Source of the DNA: Patagioenas fasciata
Taxonomy: Eukaryota > Chordata > Aves > Columbiformes > Columbidae
Length of the DNA: 64,000 nt
Assembly (NCBI RefSeq): GCF_037038585.1
Contig: NC_092523.1
Coordinates: forward strand, 47,571,501 to 47,635,500
Direction: 5' to 3'
Shown: positions 22,201-33,385 of the stretch, piece after piece
Numbering within the stretch: the first letter of the stretch is position 1
Layout: every line of letters begins with the position of its first letter
Made by a program: the position numbers and the translations under genes
The notes under the pieces: model-generated
The model's input: only the letters and a program-made list of their open reading frames with translations
Database searches by the model: none
Told to the model about the DNA's origin: nothing

Positions 22201-22208
22201 AACTGACA
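22201..22208 (+). promoter_or_regulatory. miR-223 seed match 3 in FBXW7 3' UTR
   Basis: A third AACTGACA 8-mer, 120 bases after the second. It lies downstream of the proximal poly(A) signal, so only the long 3' UTR form would carry it. Confidence 0.65.
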
Positions 22209-22311
22209 GAGCAAAAACTTCGGTTTTTGTAAACATGTCACATGAAACAAAATGAGAAAGGAAAGAGTCAAATGGTTTGCCTCATTCTCCAAGAGCCACA
22301 ACTCAAGCTGA

Positions 22312-22319
22312 ACTGTGAA
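22312..22319 (+). promoter_or_regulatory. miR-27 seed match 2 in FBXW7 3' UTR
   Basis: A second ACTGTGAA 8-mer, in the distal 3' UTR within 'ctgaactgtgaaagtgg', a stretch that appears conserved with mammals. Confidence 0.6.
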
Positions 22320-22518
22320 AGTGGTTTAACACTGTATCCTAGGCGATCTTTTTTCCTCTTTTTTTTTTTGTTTTATTTATAGTCTGATTTAAAACAATCA
22401 GATTCCAGTTGGTTAATTTTAGTTATGTAACAACCTGACATGTTGGAGGAAAACAACCTTTAAAGGGATTGTGTCTATGGTTTGATTCACTTAGAAATTT
22501 TATTTTCTTATAACTTAA

Positions 22519-22526
22519 GTGCAATA
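22519..22526 (+). promoter_or_regulatory. miR-25/92 family 8-mer overlapping the distal poly(A) signal
   Basis: GTGCAATA is a full 8-mer seed match and shares four bases with the AATAAA at 22523-22528. Binding here would be within about 20-30 bases of the poly(A) tail. Confidence 0.6.
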
Positions 22527-22528
22527 AA
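22523..22528 (+). terminator. Main distal poly(A) signal AATAAA of FBXW7
   Basis: AATAAA is followed by 'atgtgttttttcatgttagtttgtcttttttt', a strong GU/U-rich downstream element. A TTTTAT cytoplasmic-polyadenylation-like motif lies at 22498-22503. UTR-like conservation appears to stop just after this point. This is the likeliest 3' end. Confidence 0.85.
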
Positions 22529-23212
22529 ATGTGTTTTTTCATGTTAGTTTGTCTTTTTTTTCCCCCATTTCTAGTTAACTTAATATGATATATCCTACAA
22601 AGGCTAAATTACGTCAAGTTGCTCATCTTACTGGTAGATGCTAAAATATGTCACAGGACGTTTTATGTAACACTTCCACGAACAGGTGCGCGAGTGTCCT
22701 CCCTTCAGTTCCCGTATGGGATTTGTCACGTGGGCTTCGAGAAACATGCAGGAAAGCCCATTAGCTTCCTGGCACTAGAATGTGGCAGGATTTGAATCTG
22801 GAGGGGTTGGTTATAAAAAGTTGCTCAAGTACATAAAATCTTCCGATAGCATCTTGTAACTGCATCTTAAATTGAAACCTGATGTTTATTATTTATGGAT
22901 TTCAGTCAACTGATTGCAGTCTGACAGGAGAGAATAAATCCATAAATACAACCAAAATCAAAGTTGGCTTTGTAGGCGAGCTTGAAATAAAGCCTAATGA
23001 AGAAAGAATAAAACCCCACATCATTCCAACAGCAGTTTTATCAGTGCCCTGGAACCAAGGTAAGTCATCAGCTGTCTCAGAAACTCACCACTTGGGTAGC
23101 AGGTTTTCTCTCAGATCTCCTTGACCAGAAATGTTGTTCTCTTCTGTGCAGGAATCTTCTGTCAGGGCACAGCATTTACTTAGGACAGTTTTCCCTGTAG
23201 AAATCTCATTAC

Positions 23213-23230
23213 AAAAAAAAAAAAAAAAAA
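23213..23230. repeat. Poly(A) run of 18
   Basis: Eighteen consecutive A residues. No recognisable retroposed gene or SINE sequence precedes it. Confidence 0.9.
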
Positions 23231-26200
23231 TACAGTAAAAGAGAAAATATGTGGATGGAGAAGAAAAATATTTATATAGTTACACCGTATCTTTGACTAT
23301 GCTATTCAAATGCAGTTCCAATCCCTACATTATGCAAAACAAGCCATGCTGAAGGATCACGCTTCCATCTGGCCTCTGGAGATTAAAAAGCCATACAAAA
23401 TGACTGAGCAGCTACAAATCGTAAAAATCTGTTCATTAAGTTGGTGTTTAAGGAAAAAAAAATTGCAGCAAGCACTAACATTAAAAAGCTATGATGGTCT
23501 CAGTATTTATATAAAAACAATTAAAAAGCTAATCCTCTCCCAAAATGAGAGTGAAGGATTGGCAGGACTTCATGTTAATCTGCTGAGGACGCTGGCCAGG
23601 ACTCAGCCCCCCATGACAGAAGGTACGTCAGTCTGCACTGAACTACTTGTGAGAGGGGATGCAAATAGAAGGGTAAAAATATGAATATTTAATGCAGGGA
23701 ACAGAGCAATAGCTTTTAAGATTATGTAATTTTCCTCCATGATGTGTAGAAATTGCAACAACATATTTTCAAAGAGCAAAGGCGCTGGCCTGACAGCACA
23801 GGAGAATGAGGGATTTCTGAGTAACATTGTGCTGGAGGGCAGGAATACAAATCGGGGCAGAAGAGTGAAATGACAGAAGAGGAAGACTAAGAAATCCCGA
23901 TCAGTTCAAGCTGTGTTTAAGAACACTTTAAGCAGCCAATATGACCAGGAGCAAGATGTGCTTAACCTGAATTCAGAAGTTTTCCAGTTGATGATAGTGT
24001 TGGAATTGCACTATCTTGTGTTCAAATTAATGCAGAATAACTTCAAGCAAACCACATTTACAACTTCCTTCATCCCAGATTCAGGTTAAGAAAAAAATTA
24101 TATTGGCTGCAAATAGCTGATAGACTGTCACAAGAAATACAAAAAACAACACAGCACTTAAAAATTAGGTTTTTTTAAAGGCTTTTTCCCCTTCAGTAAA
24201 ACAGCTTCCCAAAGTTACTTGTGTTAGTGCTCTAAAGACTTTGATTTGTGAAAAGTCTCTTTAGGTTTGTAGGAGTTGATGTTGCTTATGAGACACTTGA
24301 ACAACATAGCACAATAAGCAGAAATGTGTTAATTTATTAAACTGACAGCTTTTCAAATATGGGCCTGTAGTAAACACACCACTTGGAAGAAAATGTTGAA
24401 GCAGTTTTTCTTTACAGTCCCTTGATTACTCCCTCTATGTTGACACACTCAACATTACATAGTTCTCTTGGTATGAAGTCTCCAGTTTGGCAGCACATGC
24501 TCCAACTGAGACTGTTTAGGAAATGTCTTCATTTTGTGTAATTCAATGTTGATTTTAGGGTCGGTGGAGTAGATATTTTTTTAAATAAAGATATTTAAGA
24601 ATACTAGTACAAGACTGTAACTGCTTTATGCTCTCAATACACAGGCAGTTATTGAATCTAGTGCCTTACTCATCGTAGGCTATGTCAAAATATCTGCAGC
24701 TATGCTAGAGAGGTAATTTTACTTGTGTTTCTGGCATCTTACCCTCTTGTTTTAATGCTGAGTCCCATTTTTTCTTTTTGTTTTAGGTCTAGAAAGAGCT
24801 TCCTCATTTTCTCCTGTATCTGAAGCAAAGTCAACAACATTAAAAGATTTTTTTTTTAAGGTATTACTCTTAGCAGACCTTGATTTTAGCTAGCAATAAG
24901 TCAGAACTAGTATTGCCATTTCCTCCAAGAGCCTGTTCCTACAGCCTCAATTTACTTACTCAAGAGAGAAGAGCAGACATTTAACAGCTGTGTCTGCACC
25001 AATTTGTAGCTCAGATCAGCAGCTCTCCCAAGAGAGGCCAGCACTGCCTTGAAGCCCACAAAGAGGGTTCCTTCAGCGTGTCACTAAATCTGGAGCAGCT
25101 TTCCAGGAGCATACCCCAGGCACTCCAGCAACCACTGGAGCACATGGGACCAAACCAGAGCTGCTCCAACATCTCAAAAATACATTGATGTGGACATTAG
25201 GTCCTCAGGACCAGCAAGTTGGTGCTACAGCTCTGCTCCCACAGCACTAATTGCTAGTGTGGGTATAACCTTCACCAAACCCTCTCCCACAGCAGCCCTG
25301 GCTCCTGATTCGTAATCAGGAACCAGTTCCCAACCAAACATCAGCAGCAAAAAAACAGAATCTTGCCTGTTACCATTATCGAGCTTTTGCCAGAGGAAAA
25401 AATGTTCGGATGCCTTCAGCTCTCTTTCAGTATGCTTATGGAAGAGGTTTTTTTATTAGCTTGCGGAATCAACTTTAAATATAAATCTGTCACTCCTATC
25501 AGCAAGTGAACACCTGTATCATTCAGAAAAAGAAATTCTATAATTAGATAAGCAAAACAACTAGATTATAATAATAAAAAAGAAAAACCTGCCAGTCACT
25601 GACCAAACAACTGTTAATTACTTTAAGGGTAATATTGAACCACTGAATCTTTAACAAAAGTGGGATTATTTTCTTTCCATCTCCTGCCACTTTATCTATA
25701 ACCTTGATCCCTGATATGCAAAGGTACATGTGCCATGTGATGATGTTTAGTGTTTTATGATGGTTTATGAGGTTTGCGATCATACATGAAGTACATGATC
25801 TATATGATACACACCAGGTTTTTCAAACTTCATCTAAAAATGTTTTTTCAAACACCTCTTCAAGCATCAGCACAGGTTTATAAATACAACAGATGTTTTA
25901 GCAAAAGAGCTGTTCCAGATCCCTTCCGAGATAGACAGTCTGACAAAATAGGTGTCACCAAAAAGTTGGCAGGCAGTATGGGCCCCTGCTTCTTGCCCAG
26001 GCTGCCAGCTGGCCCCGCAGCCACAGCGGTACTTCAGAGACAAGCAATGGCGCGTTGTGCCACCATGAGTACGCACTGCTGAGGGGAAATGCTGCAGCTC
26101 TGCGTGACTGCAGCTGCCCAAGAACTGACAGCTTTATGCCCATTGCACTGCTCTAGCCTGGGTGGGACATGAGAGTCCTATAAGTAAGTGAGCTAGGACA

Positions 26201-27121
26201 GCATGTCCCCACCAACTAGAGATGGCAGAAATCATTAATCACAGAGGTTGCCACTCAAGAACTAGGCAGCACAGAAGAATCCAGTGGTGTTTCTTATCTA
26301 CACACTGCAGAGGACAATGGAAAGTTGGCCAAAGGCATGCTCCAGCTCTCCTCCTCTATCCTCACCTCTGCCTTGCTTAGATCCAACTTCAGCTACCTGA
26401 TCCCCACTCACAAGCTGGTTTGGTCCAACCCTACATGGCAGCAACAGTTTTGGTGAAAGATAAGTTGAGCTATTTGCCCTCTGCCCTCCTGTGCTGCTGG
26501 AATCTACACAGTGCTTTCTACCACTTTCTGCACGAGGACAGCACGATCTCAGTCCAACACAGAATGCTCCAAAGTAGTACATGAAGATGAGAAGACATTG
26601 CTCAGCCCAGAGTGAAAGATTTATCAGTGTTGCTAAAATGACTTCCATCCTGAGTCTAGACTCAAAACAATATCGTAGACCTAGTGCAATTTGGCAAGTT
26701 TCAAGTTGATTTCAATTCCTTATTTTTTTAGACACAAAGCTTTAATGCCACAAACCTCATCTGGCCTGGGTGTTTCCAAGGCCTGCAAAATAGGCACATC
26801 CTAAAAAGCTTCACAGTTTAAGCAGGATCATAAATCCTGTTGCCTATGTTGAGCTGGATTAATATTGACCTATGAAGTTCAGAGAAAAGCAGGCGCAATG
26901 AATTTGGGGCTTTTTCTATCCAAGAGATCATCACTGTAAGTCCTACAACAGCCAGTGTGGGGTATTTCATCACCCTCATCAACAAAACACAGGAATAAAC
27001 TTTCTTTATGAAGCCTTTAGTCTAGTAATTGAGGACACGACCAACCATGTTAGCTCTGACTTGCATGACCTGTTAACCTTGGGCAGGTTGTCTGACGGGA
27101 AGATGAATGGAATGGCCCCGG

Positions 27122-27142
27122 CCTCCTCCTCCTCCTCCTCCT
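27122..27142. repeat. (CCT)7 microsatellite
   Basis: Seven perfect CCT units flanked by 'ccccgg' and 'gtctgg'. This is a likely polymorphic marker. No open frame of note uses it. Confidence 0.95.
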
Positions 27143-30100
27143 GTCTGGCTCCTCACATCAGCTGGCCAGATGTCGGAGGTGCAGGTTTCACAGGGTGCTC
27201 ATGGTGCCCTCTTCCAGAGCGCTTTGTTCTTTTAATTTAAAACAGGAAACATGGAATGTAGAAAATCCAAAAACTTCAAAGGCGGTTTTCATTGCCAAAG
27301 GAGCTGCATTTCGACTCCACTTCAGTCTCTAGATTAAATATTCAAATCTGACAGTGTGGGAGGATGCTCACACCTTCGAGAGGATTGACAGTTTCTATGG
27401 GATAGAGGGATTTAGATTAGTTGGCTGTAAATATCAATGTGGCAAACTGAGCAGTACAACTGTTCTGAAATGGGAGTTTTATTTTGAGCTCGGTTTGAAA
27501 TGAATTTCTAATAATACCACAGCTTTGCAGATACACAAACAATATAAAACATGTTTCCTTTACCCTGGTATACAGAAGATCTGAGTACTATACTTCCCTA
27601 TCTTTCAAACTGTCATTTGCTTTTAAGTATCCTCATTGCTGATTTCAAATTTTCACATTATAGTTTGAAAAAAGGAAGAACTCAAGCTGCAGACTAGACA
27701 AGGCTCCAAAAACGTGCCTTCAGACAGTTTGCTGCTACTTGTCTAGTTGGTGTTTCTCCTGTCTGTTCTCAGTTGACAAGAGTGAATGTTACAATTAACT
27801 ATTACAGCATACACATTTTCTCAAACAAACAAGTTTTACAGAAACATGTTATGTTGTTGCCCCCAGGGGAAAAGTTTCTTGATCTTTTTTCTGTTTGTGT
27901 TTCTATTGCCCATTTAGCACACACTTTAGGCAGGCACCGATGCCATCTTTACCATTCTGCTGACTACTGCCACGCTTCAAAAATACCCCATTTAATCCAA
28001 AACACCACAGTAACATGATGTTCCTTGTGTCTACCCCTCTGTCTCACACACACTTTCACATTACAAAACCAGATACCTGATCTGTCTCAATTCACCATTT
28101 CCCAGGCAGTCACCGGCAGAACCAGCTCGAGACCTCGCCATTTATCACTGTTGGCCATGGGGCTGAACAGGGACAACCCCAGGCAGAGGAGCAATCAGAT
28201 GGAGGAACACTCTGTGCGAGGTATCACCAATGTGGCCATCTGTTAGTACAACCAAATGGGATACGGCTCCACTAAGCCCACAGGTCTCCAATTCGAGCTG
28301 AAAAATTCAAGATTACAGCCTATATTTTAAAAGGCTCAAACTGCATATTCATTTCTATACATTCATATTCACAACTTGAAACGCTTCTTGTTTCACATAC
28401 TTGAAAAAAGACTTGGCGGCTACATCATCTTTCTGCTTTCTTCTATTTGCTTTCCTCATTTTCTCTTTTCTTTGACATTCGCACTTGAGCTTCCTTATGT
28501 TTCACTTCCTCCTTTGTCCTGTTCCCTATGTTTTTCTTTTAATGTTTATCATTCATGTCCCTATTTTTCACTTTTTTTAATCTTCCTCATCTTTCCCCAT
28601 TTACAGACTTCTCCACTTACAGCTGCTATAGCCAGCTTCTCTCTTTGCCTTTGCCCAAAGATCTGAGTTGGTGAACTGGAGTCTTTTTCACTCCGCCCTA
28701 CGGACATAAGATACAGAGGAGATACATAAGACAGATGAGTAGCAAATACTCACAAAAATTCATTTATTTGTCTGCTTCAAATCTAATGTTTTTCCATCTG
28801 CTGCCCACAAATGACTCAAATGGTCCAGCAGCAATAGGATCAGGCCCTCTAAGTACAGACTGGTCTATTATACCACTGATTTCACAAACAACTGAGGAAC
28901 AAGCATTGCCTAATTCAGTACTCATCAAGCGTTCTTTCTTCTGTTTTCTACCAAAAGATAGTATTTTATTTACAAATCAAATGTTTTCTTGCTCCTTAAG
29001 AAATCCAGTGTGTAAAGGCACATTTGAAGACATTTCTTGTTACAAAATATGGGTGATACATGTTATTTTTTTAATCTGTGCAGAATTTGGAAGTTACTTT
29101 TGGTGACAAGTCTCTAGATGGATTCACCTCTGGACAGAAACAATCTTCCCAACAGATGCCTGGTTCATAAAGCTCTGTATAAATAGGAACTGGAGGCTAT
29201 AAATGAACCTATATTCCAAGCCTAACAACAGCGGCTGATATTCCTTCCAGTGCTACCAACACAGCACAGCTGGGATAGCACGGTCTGTCAGGGTATGTTA
29301 AGAATAATATATAGACCATGTCTAAAACAATCTAGTGCACATTGCTCACTAATTCTTAATATGCAGTGACAGCATAAGCAATAAAAGCTCCAGAGCCAGC
29401 GTATAATGGGACTGTGTACTGGGTACACTACCCTGGCACTGGTGAAATTTAACTGTTCTAGTGACAATATATCCAATTGAAAAAAGCCAGGGACATCCAG
29501 CACTTCTCTGAGACTTGGCTTCTGCATACTGTTAAACCAATATAACTTAATTTAAATAGATAAGCAACTGTTAAGGAGGACATAAACTGTGTCCAAAGCT
29601 AGAGCCACAAATAAGACATCCTCATCTTTGCAGAACAAAAGCAGTAAAAACAAACAAGCCAACCAGCCCCACACAACAACAACCCAAACCAACAAAACTC
29701 AAACACAAATCTCCATTTCTTTTATCTCCCTGTTTCATTTCAGCTTAATGACAGTGTTAACAATTGCAGGTGACCTCCTCTCCTTCCAAATGCATTCCCA
29801 CCCAAGCTCTATGTATAGTGTATTCACAGACTGTATGGCTACATTTACCTAGTGAGAAAGACAAATAGGATTTGCCTCGAGTTTTGCTTTTATTTTTCAT
29901 CTTTCTATTTAAGCATTTTGCTCTTGCTTCTGTTGTTCCACAAACAGAACAGCAACTACTGTACTTCCCCATGGCTTGAACAATGCTGATAATAGATGAG
30001 TGTTGCTCCTTATCCTTTCCAGGCTGAAGGATCATTGGATCAGGGAAAATAAGTTAGAATTAGATAGAGGTTCAAAGTCCAAAAAGCAGGACACATGACT

Positions 30101-33058
30101 AGCATTGTATCTCGAATGCCTGAGGTAAAGAAACCTTCCCTGCTGACAACCAGACTAATATCCCGTGCAGCTCACAGTAGCCACCACATAGCACAGAAAA
30201 GCAGTTAAACCTGACAAGTAAAAGGAGCAGAAGCTCCTCCATAGACATAAAGAGTGCATGATATAAGAAAAAAAAAAAGTATGGGTCTAATATCAGCATC
30301 TTCTTATTTGTTCTTGGAAATTCCACACAATACCCCTATTATGCTATCTGATTTATCTGACAGCACAATGCAGACAAAATTGTTCTGACAGGAAGACAAG
30401 AGTTCTTTTAATCTTTACTCTCCAAACAAATTATGGTCTGTAATCAATACCCAAATTCAGTTATTTATGCACACAAACTGGAGCCTGAATTTTCTGCATC
30501 ACAGAAACACCCTCTTCCCATATACCCAGCAAGAACAAGCACACACAGATGCACCTGTGGCCATCAATCCTTCCCTCTGGGCTGGTCACAGGCACCACAC
30601 ACCCAGACACTCTCGAAAAGCATCTCCCTCTCCGTGGCTGTTCTTCAAAAATTTGGAATATTGACCATGAAGATTATTCTATCACTTTGGCTTTCAGTAA
30701 AAGCAACACAGGTGAAACAAAAGACCTTGCTTCACAGGCCTGTCATGAGAGCATCTCCCCGCCTAAGTTTCCATCTCACATCTTCTTCAGCATTTTCCAG
30801 CACCTACCCAATGTGCAATCACTCCAACAGTGAGCAATTGAGAGTTCAAGCAAATGACATGGAGGAATGGATAATTAGCCCCTAGGAATGCATCCAGCTA
30901 CAGTTATACTCTGTGAAGGTTAGAGGCCCAATTCCTCCTCATTTAAATCTGATATGGAAGGAATTTATAGAGCTTTATCCAAGCCACTAATTTGCAATTT
31001 TACTGCAAACAATTTACAATCAAATGAAGTGAAAGCTAGAAGCAAAGAGTACATTAATAACTTAATTTTCTTTTTGCATTTATCTTCATTTTGTCTTCCA
31101 GTGAAGACCAGTCTTAAAAACTGGGATAATTGGCCAGCAAATAAATACACACTTTTTAATTTTAATTATTACTGCATAAAAGCTAAATTCTGGTATGAAC
31201 TACAGTGTTGTCTTCTGCTGAGGACAGTTCACCTCCAGCAACAGAAATAGGGAAAATATCCCTATTTCTCAGACTGGAAATTCATGCTCTAACAAAGCAG
31301 TACAAATACTATCACAGTATCTGAATACAAAGTTTAGTGTTCTGGGCTAGCAATATGCAATTTGTAAATTATACAGCCATGTGCGCTGTGAGATGTTACT
31401 TAAAAACACAGTAACTATTCTGTCAAAAAGGAAGCATGAATGTCAAAGCAGCTTTTGTAATACTCCACTGGAGCTCTATCTACGCTAGGAGAGATCTAGG
31501 TGCAGCTAAATCACTATTTTTTTCTTAGGTTTAGAGGCAATCAAATGGTGCTCACCGCTCGAGTGCAAAACCTCTGTTTAGGGGAAGGAGCCAGGACAGG
31601 TGGTTGTTTCACAGGACAGCGGTCAGTCTGAAGCTTGCTCCTTGAAAAGACACCGTGCTGCCCCCTGGAACAGGCTCTAGTGCTGAGCTGACCTGCTGAG
31701 ACAGTTGGAAAATTCACATTTATATAAACAGTTTGGTTTTGGGAGGTTTAGTGAGCTGAGCTGGCTCGAGGGGGTCAGTTAGCTGCCAACACATGGGAAG
31801 CAAGTGGCCAGGAGCAGGGCAGGTCTGCCTCTGCCAGTGACGGAGCTGCTGACACCTCAGGAGAGACTGAGCCAGGCCAACATCTCAAAAGCTGCTGGGG
31901 AAAGCAGGGCTGCTGCACTCAACTCTTCCACTCCCACATCTCCTGTCCCACTTACTCTCACGCTCACCTGACATTCCAGGCCCCATTCTGATACTTAAAG
32001 TACTTTGGCAGCAGTGAGCTGTCATATCAGCTCAGGAGCTCAAAGCACATCTTCTGACCAGCTTCACCACCTCAGCAAACATCATCATAACACTGGCCCA
32101 GAATGAACTGCTTTTCTTAAACAAGTGGAATGAAATTTTGCCCTAACTTAAAAATGCATGGCTAGACAACATCACAAACTCTGAACACCAAGCTACATGC
32201 TCCTGTTAGATAAAGAAAGAAATCTCCGGAAGGAAATGTAATGGCTGGAGAGATCTTCTATGCTCAGGATACCTCAGCATGCACATCCTCAACACAACCT
32301 CTGCAGAGAAGAGGCCTGAAGCACCTACACAGTAAACATTCAGAGTAATCTCTGTGCCTGGTCCTCTTCAGATGCACAATGCCACAGGGGAAGCAGCAGG
32401 CTGCTGTAGAAGCAGAAATCCCACACACTGCTGAGAAGGTCTCCAACGTCTGGGGTGGAACCCACTGCTTTTGCCTCCAGGTAAAACACCTACATCATGT
32501 TTGTTCATCATGAGCTCAGAAGAACTGCACAGAAAGAACCTGCAGTTACAGAGCTTGATCCCAGCACGGAGGAACAAGTCTGAGTCCTGCTTAAGATGTG
32601 AAATTGTAAGATGCTGAGACACATAATTGGGCAGAAAGCTGGGCCTGGCCCAACTTGGCTGAGTAAAGTAAATCAATAAGCCATCAAGGAGAGTAATGCA
32701 GCTAGGTAAAATGAAGTTTGGTTTGCAGAACACTCTCTCTCCGGTGGTTTGAAAATTAAATGCTTTCTTCCTCCAGCTAAGCAAACACAACACAAAGCAT
32801 CCCTCTGAGCCAGAAGCATATGACAGAAACCCAAGGTACAACAAGCACTTTCCCATCAGTGTCTTTGTAGGCTGACAAAAGAAGCAACAAGAACCTGACC
32901 TGTACAGCTGAGTCAAGCATTAGTACCCACAAAGAGAAAGAGAAGGAAGAACTGAATTCAGATAACTTGAACGGAACATTAAACATTATACCAGTCAACA
33001 AAAACTAGACATAAATTCCAACATCCAAATACCGGTCAAATAGGGGAAATTATATTTA

Positions 33059-33385
33059 GGACTGAATCATTGAATGGTTTGGGTTGGAAAGGACCTTTAA
33101 AGATCATCTAGTCCAACCCCCTTGCCACAGGCAGGGACACCTTCCACTTGGCCAGGTTGCTCAACACACTGTCCAGCCTGGCCTTGAAAACTTCCAATGA
33201 AGGTCTATCCAAAACTTCTTTTGGCAAGTTGTTCCAGTGTCTCACCATCCTCAGTGTAAAAAATGCCTTATGTCCAATCTAAATCTACCCTCTTTCAGTT
33301 TTAAACTCTTGCCCCTTGCCCTGTCACTACAGGCCTTGATAAAAAGTCTCTCTTCATCTTTCTTATAAGCTGCCTTTATATATCT
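33059..33385 (-). mobile_element. CR1 LINE 3' part (truncated, about 330 bp)
   Basis: The plus strand shows the reverse complement of a CR1 3' end: 'ggtttgggttggaaaggacc', 'catctagtccaaccccc', 'aggttgctcaacacactgtcc', 'ttgttccagtgtctcaccatcc', and 'gccccttgccctgtcactac'. It extends further 5' than the copy at 796 and is moderately diverged. It is inserted antisense relative to FBXW7, downstream of the gene. Confidence 0.92.

Larger units (their letters stand above)
20778..22545 (+). other. FBXW7: FBXW7 3' UTR
   Basis: The UTR runs from the stop codon to an inferred cleavage site shortly after AATAAA at 22523-22528. Much of it matches the mammalian FBXW7 3' UTR as I remember it, for example 'ggtggcaagttgtcctgggtt', 'gtgacgttttagtcccagac' and 'gtatcctaggcgatctttttt'. 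That points to strong conservation. It contains a long interrupted A tract 60 bases after the stop, a GC-rich insert-like block at 21,194-21,328, T-rich tracts, AUUUA-type sites (near 21,715 and 22,375) and several microRNA seed matches. Exact cleavage position and use of earlier poly(A) signals cannot be read from sequence alone. Confidence 0.85.
1..22550 (+). other. FBXW7: FBXW7 gene, 3' portion (intron, eight coding exons, 3' UTR)
   Basis: This span joins eight GT-AG exons into one continuous reading frame of 465 codons plus stop. The order is dimerisation region, F-box, linker, then eight WD40 blades, which is the FBXW7 architecture. Exon sizes are 135, 124, 137, 114, 182, 226, 211 and 269 coding bases, and split codons match at every junction. 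The first exon here starts in phase 0 at a residue equivalent to human S243, so the isoform-specific N-terminal exons and the first shared exons lie upstream of the window. FBXW7 binds SKP1 through the F-box and recruits phosphorylated cyclin E, MYC, NOTCH and JUN to SCF for ubiquitination (established knowledge). The 5' boundary is simply the window edge. The 3' boundary is the inferred cleavage site after the last AATAAA. Confidence 0.97.
22551..33058. other. Downstream intergenic sequence, no gene found
   Basis: About 10.5 kb following the FBXW7 3' end. I examined the open frames on both strands and found no known domain and no exon chain with splice sites. It holds a poly(A) run at 23,213-23,230, a CCT repeat at 27,122-27,142 and otherwise AT-rich unique-looking sequence. 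The minus-strand frame at 32,368-32,916 (182 codons) is the longest here and is not recognisable. Regulatory elements or non-coding transcripts cannot be excluded. Confidence 0.7.

Noticed and set aside
30433-30885. 150-codon plus-strand frame as a candidate gene
   Set aside because: No recognisable family, no splice or promoter context, and other frames overlap it. Chance is the simpler reading.
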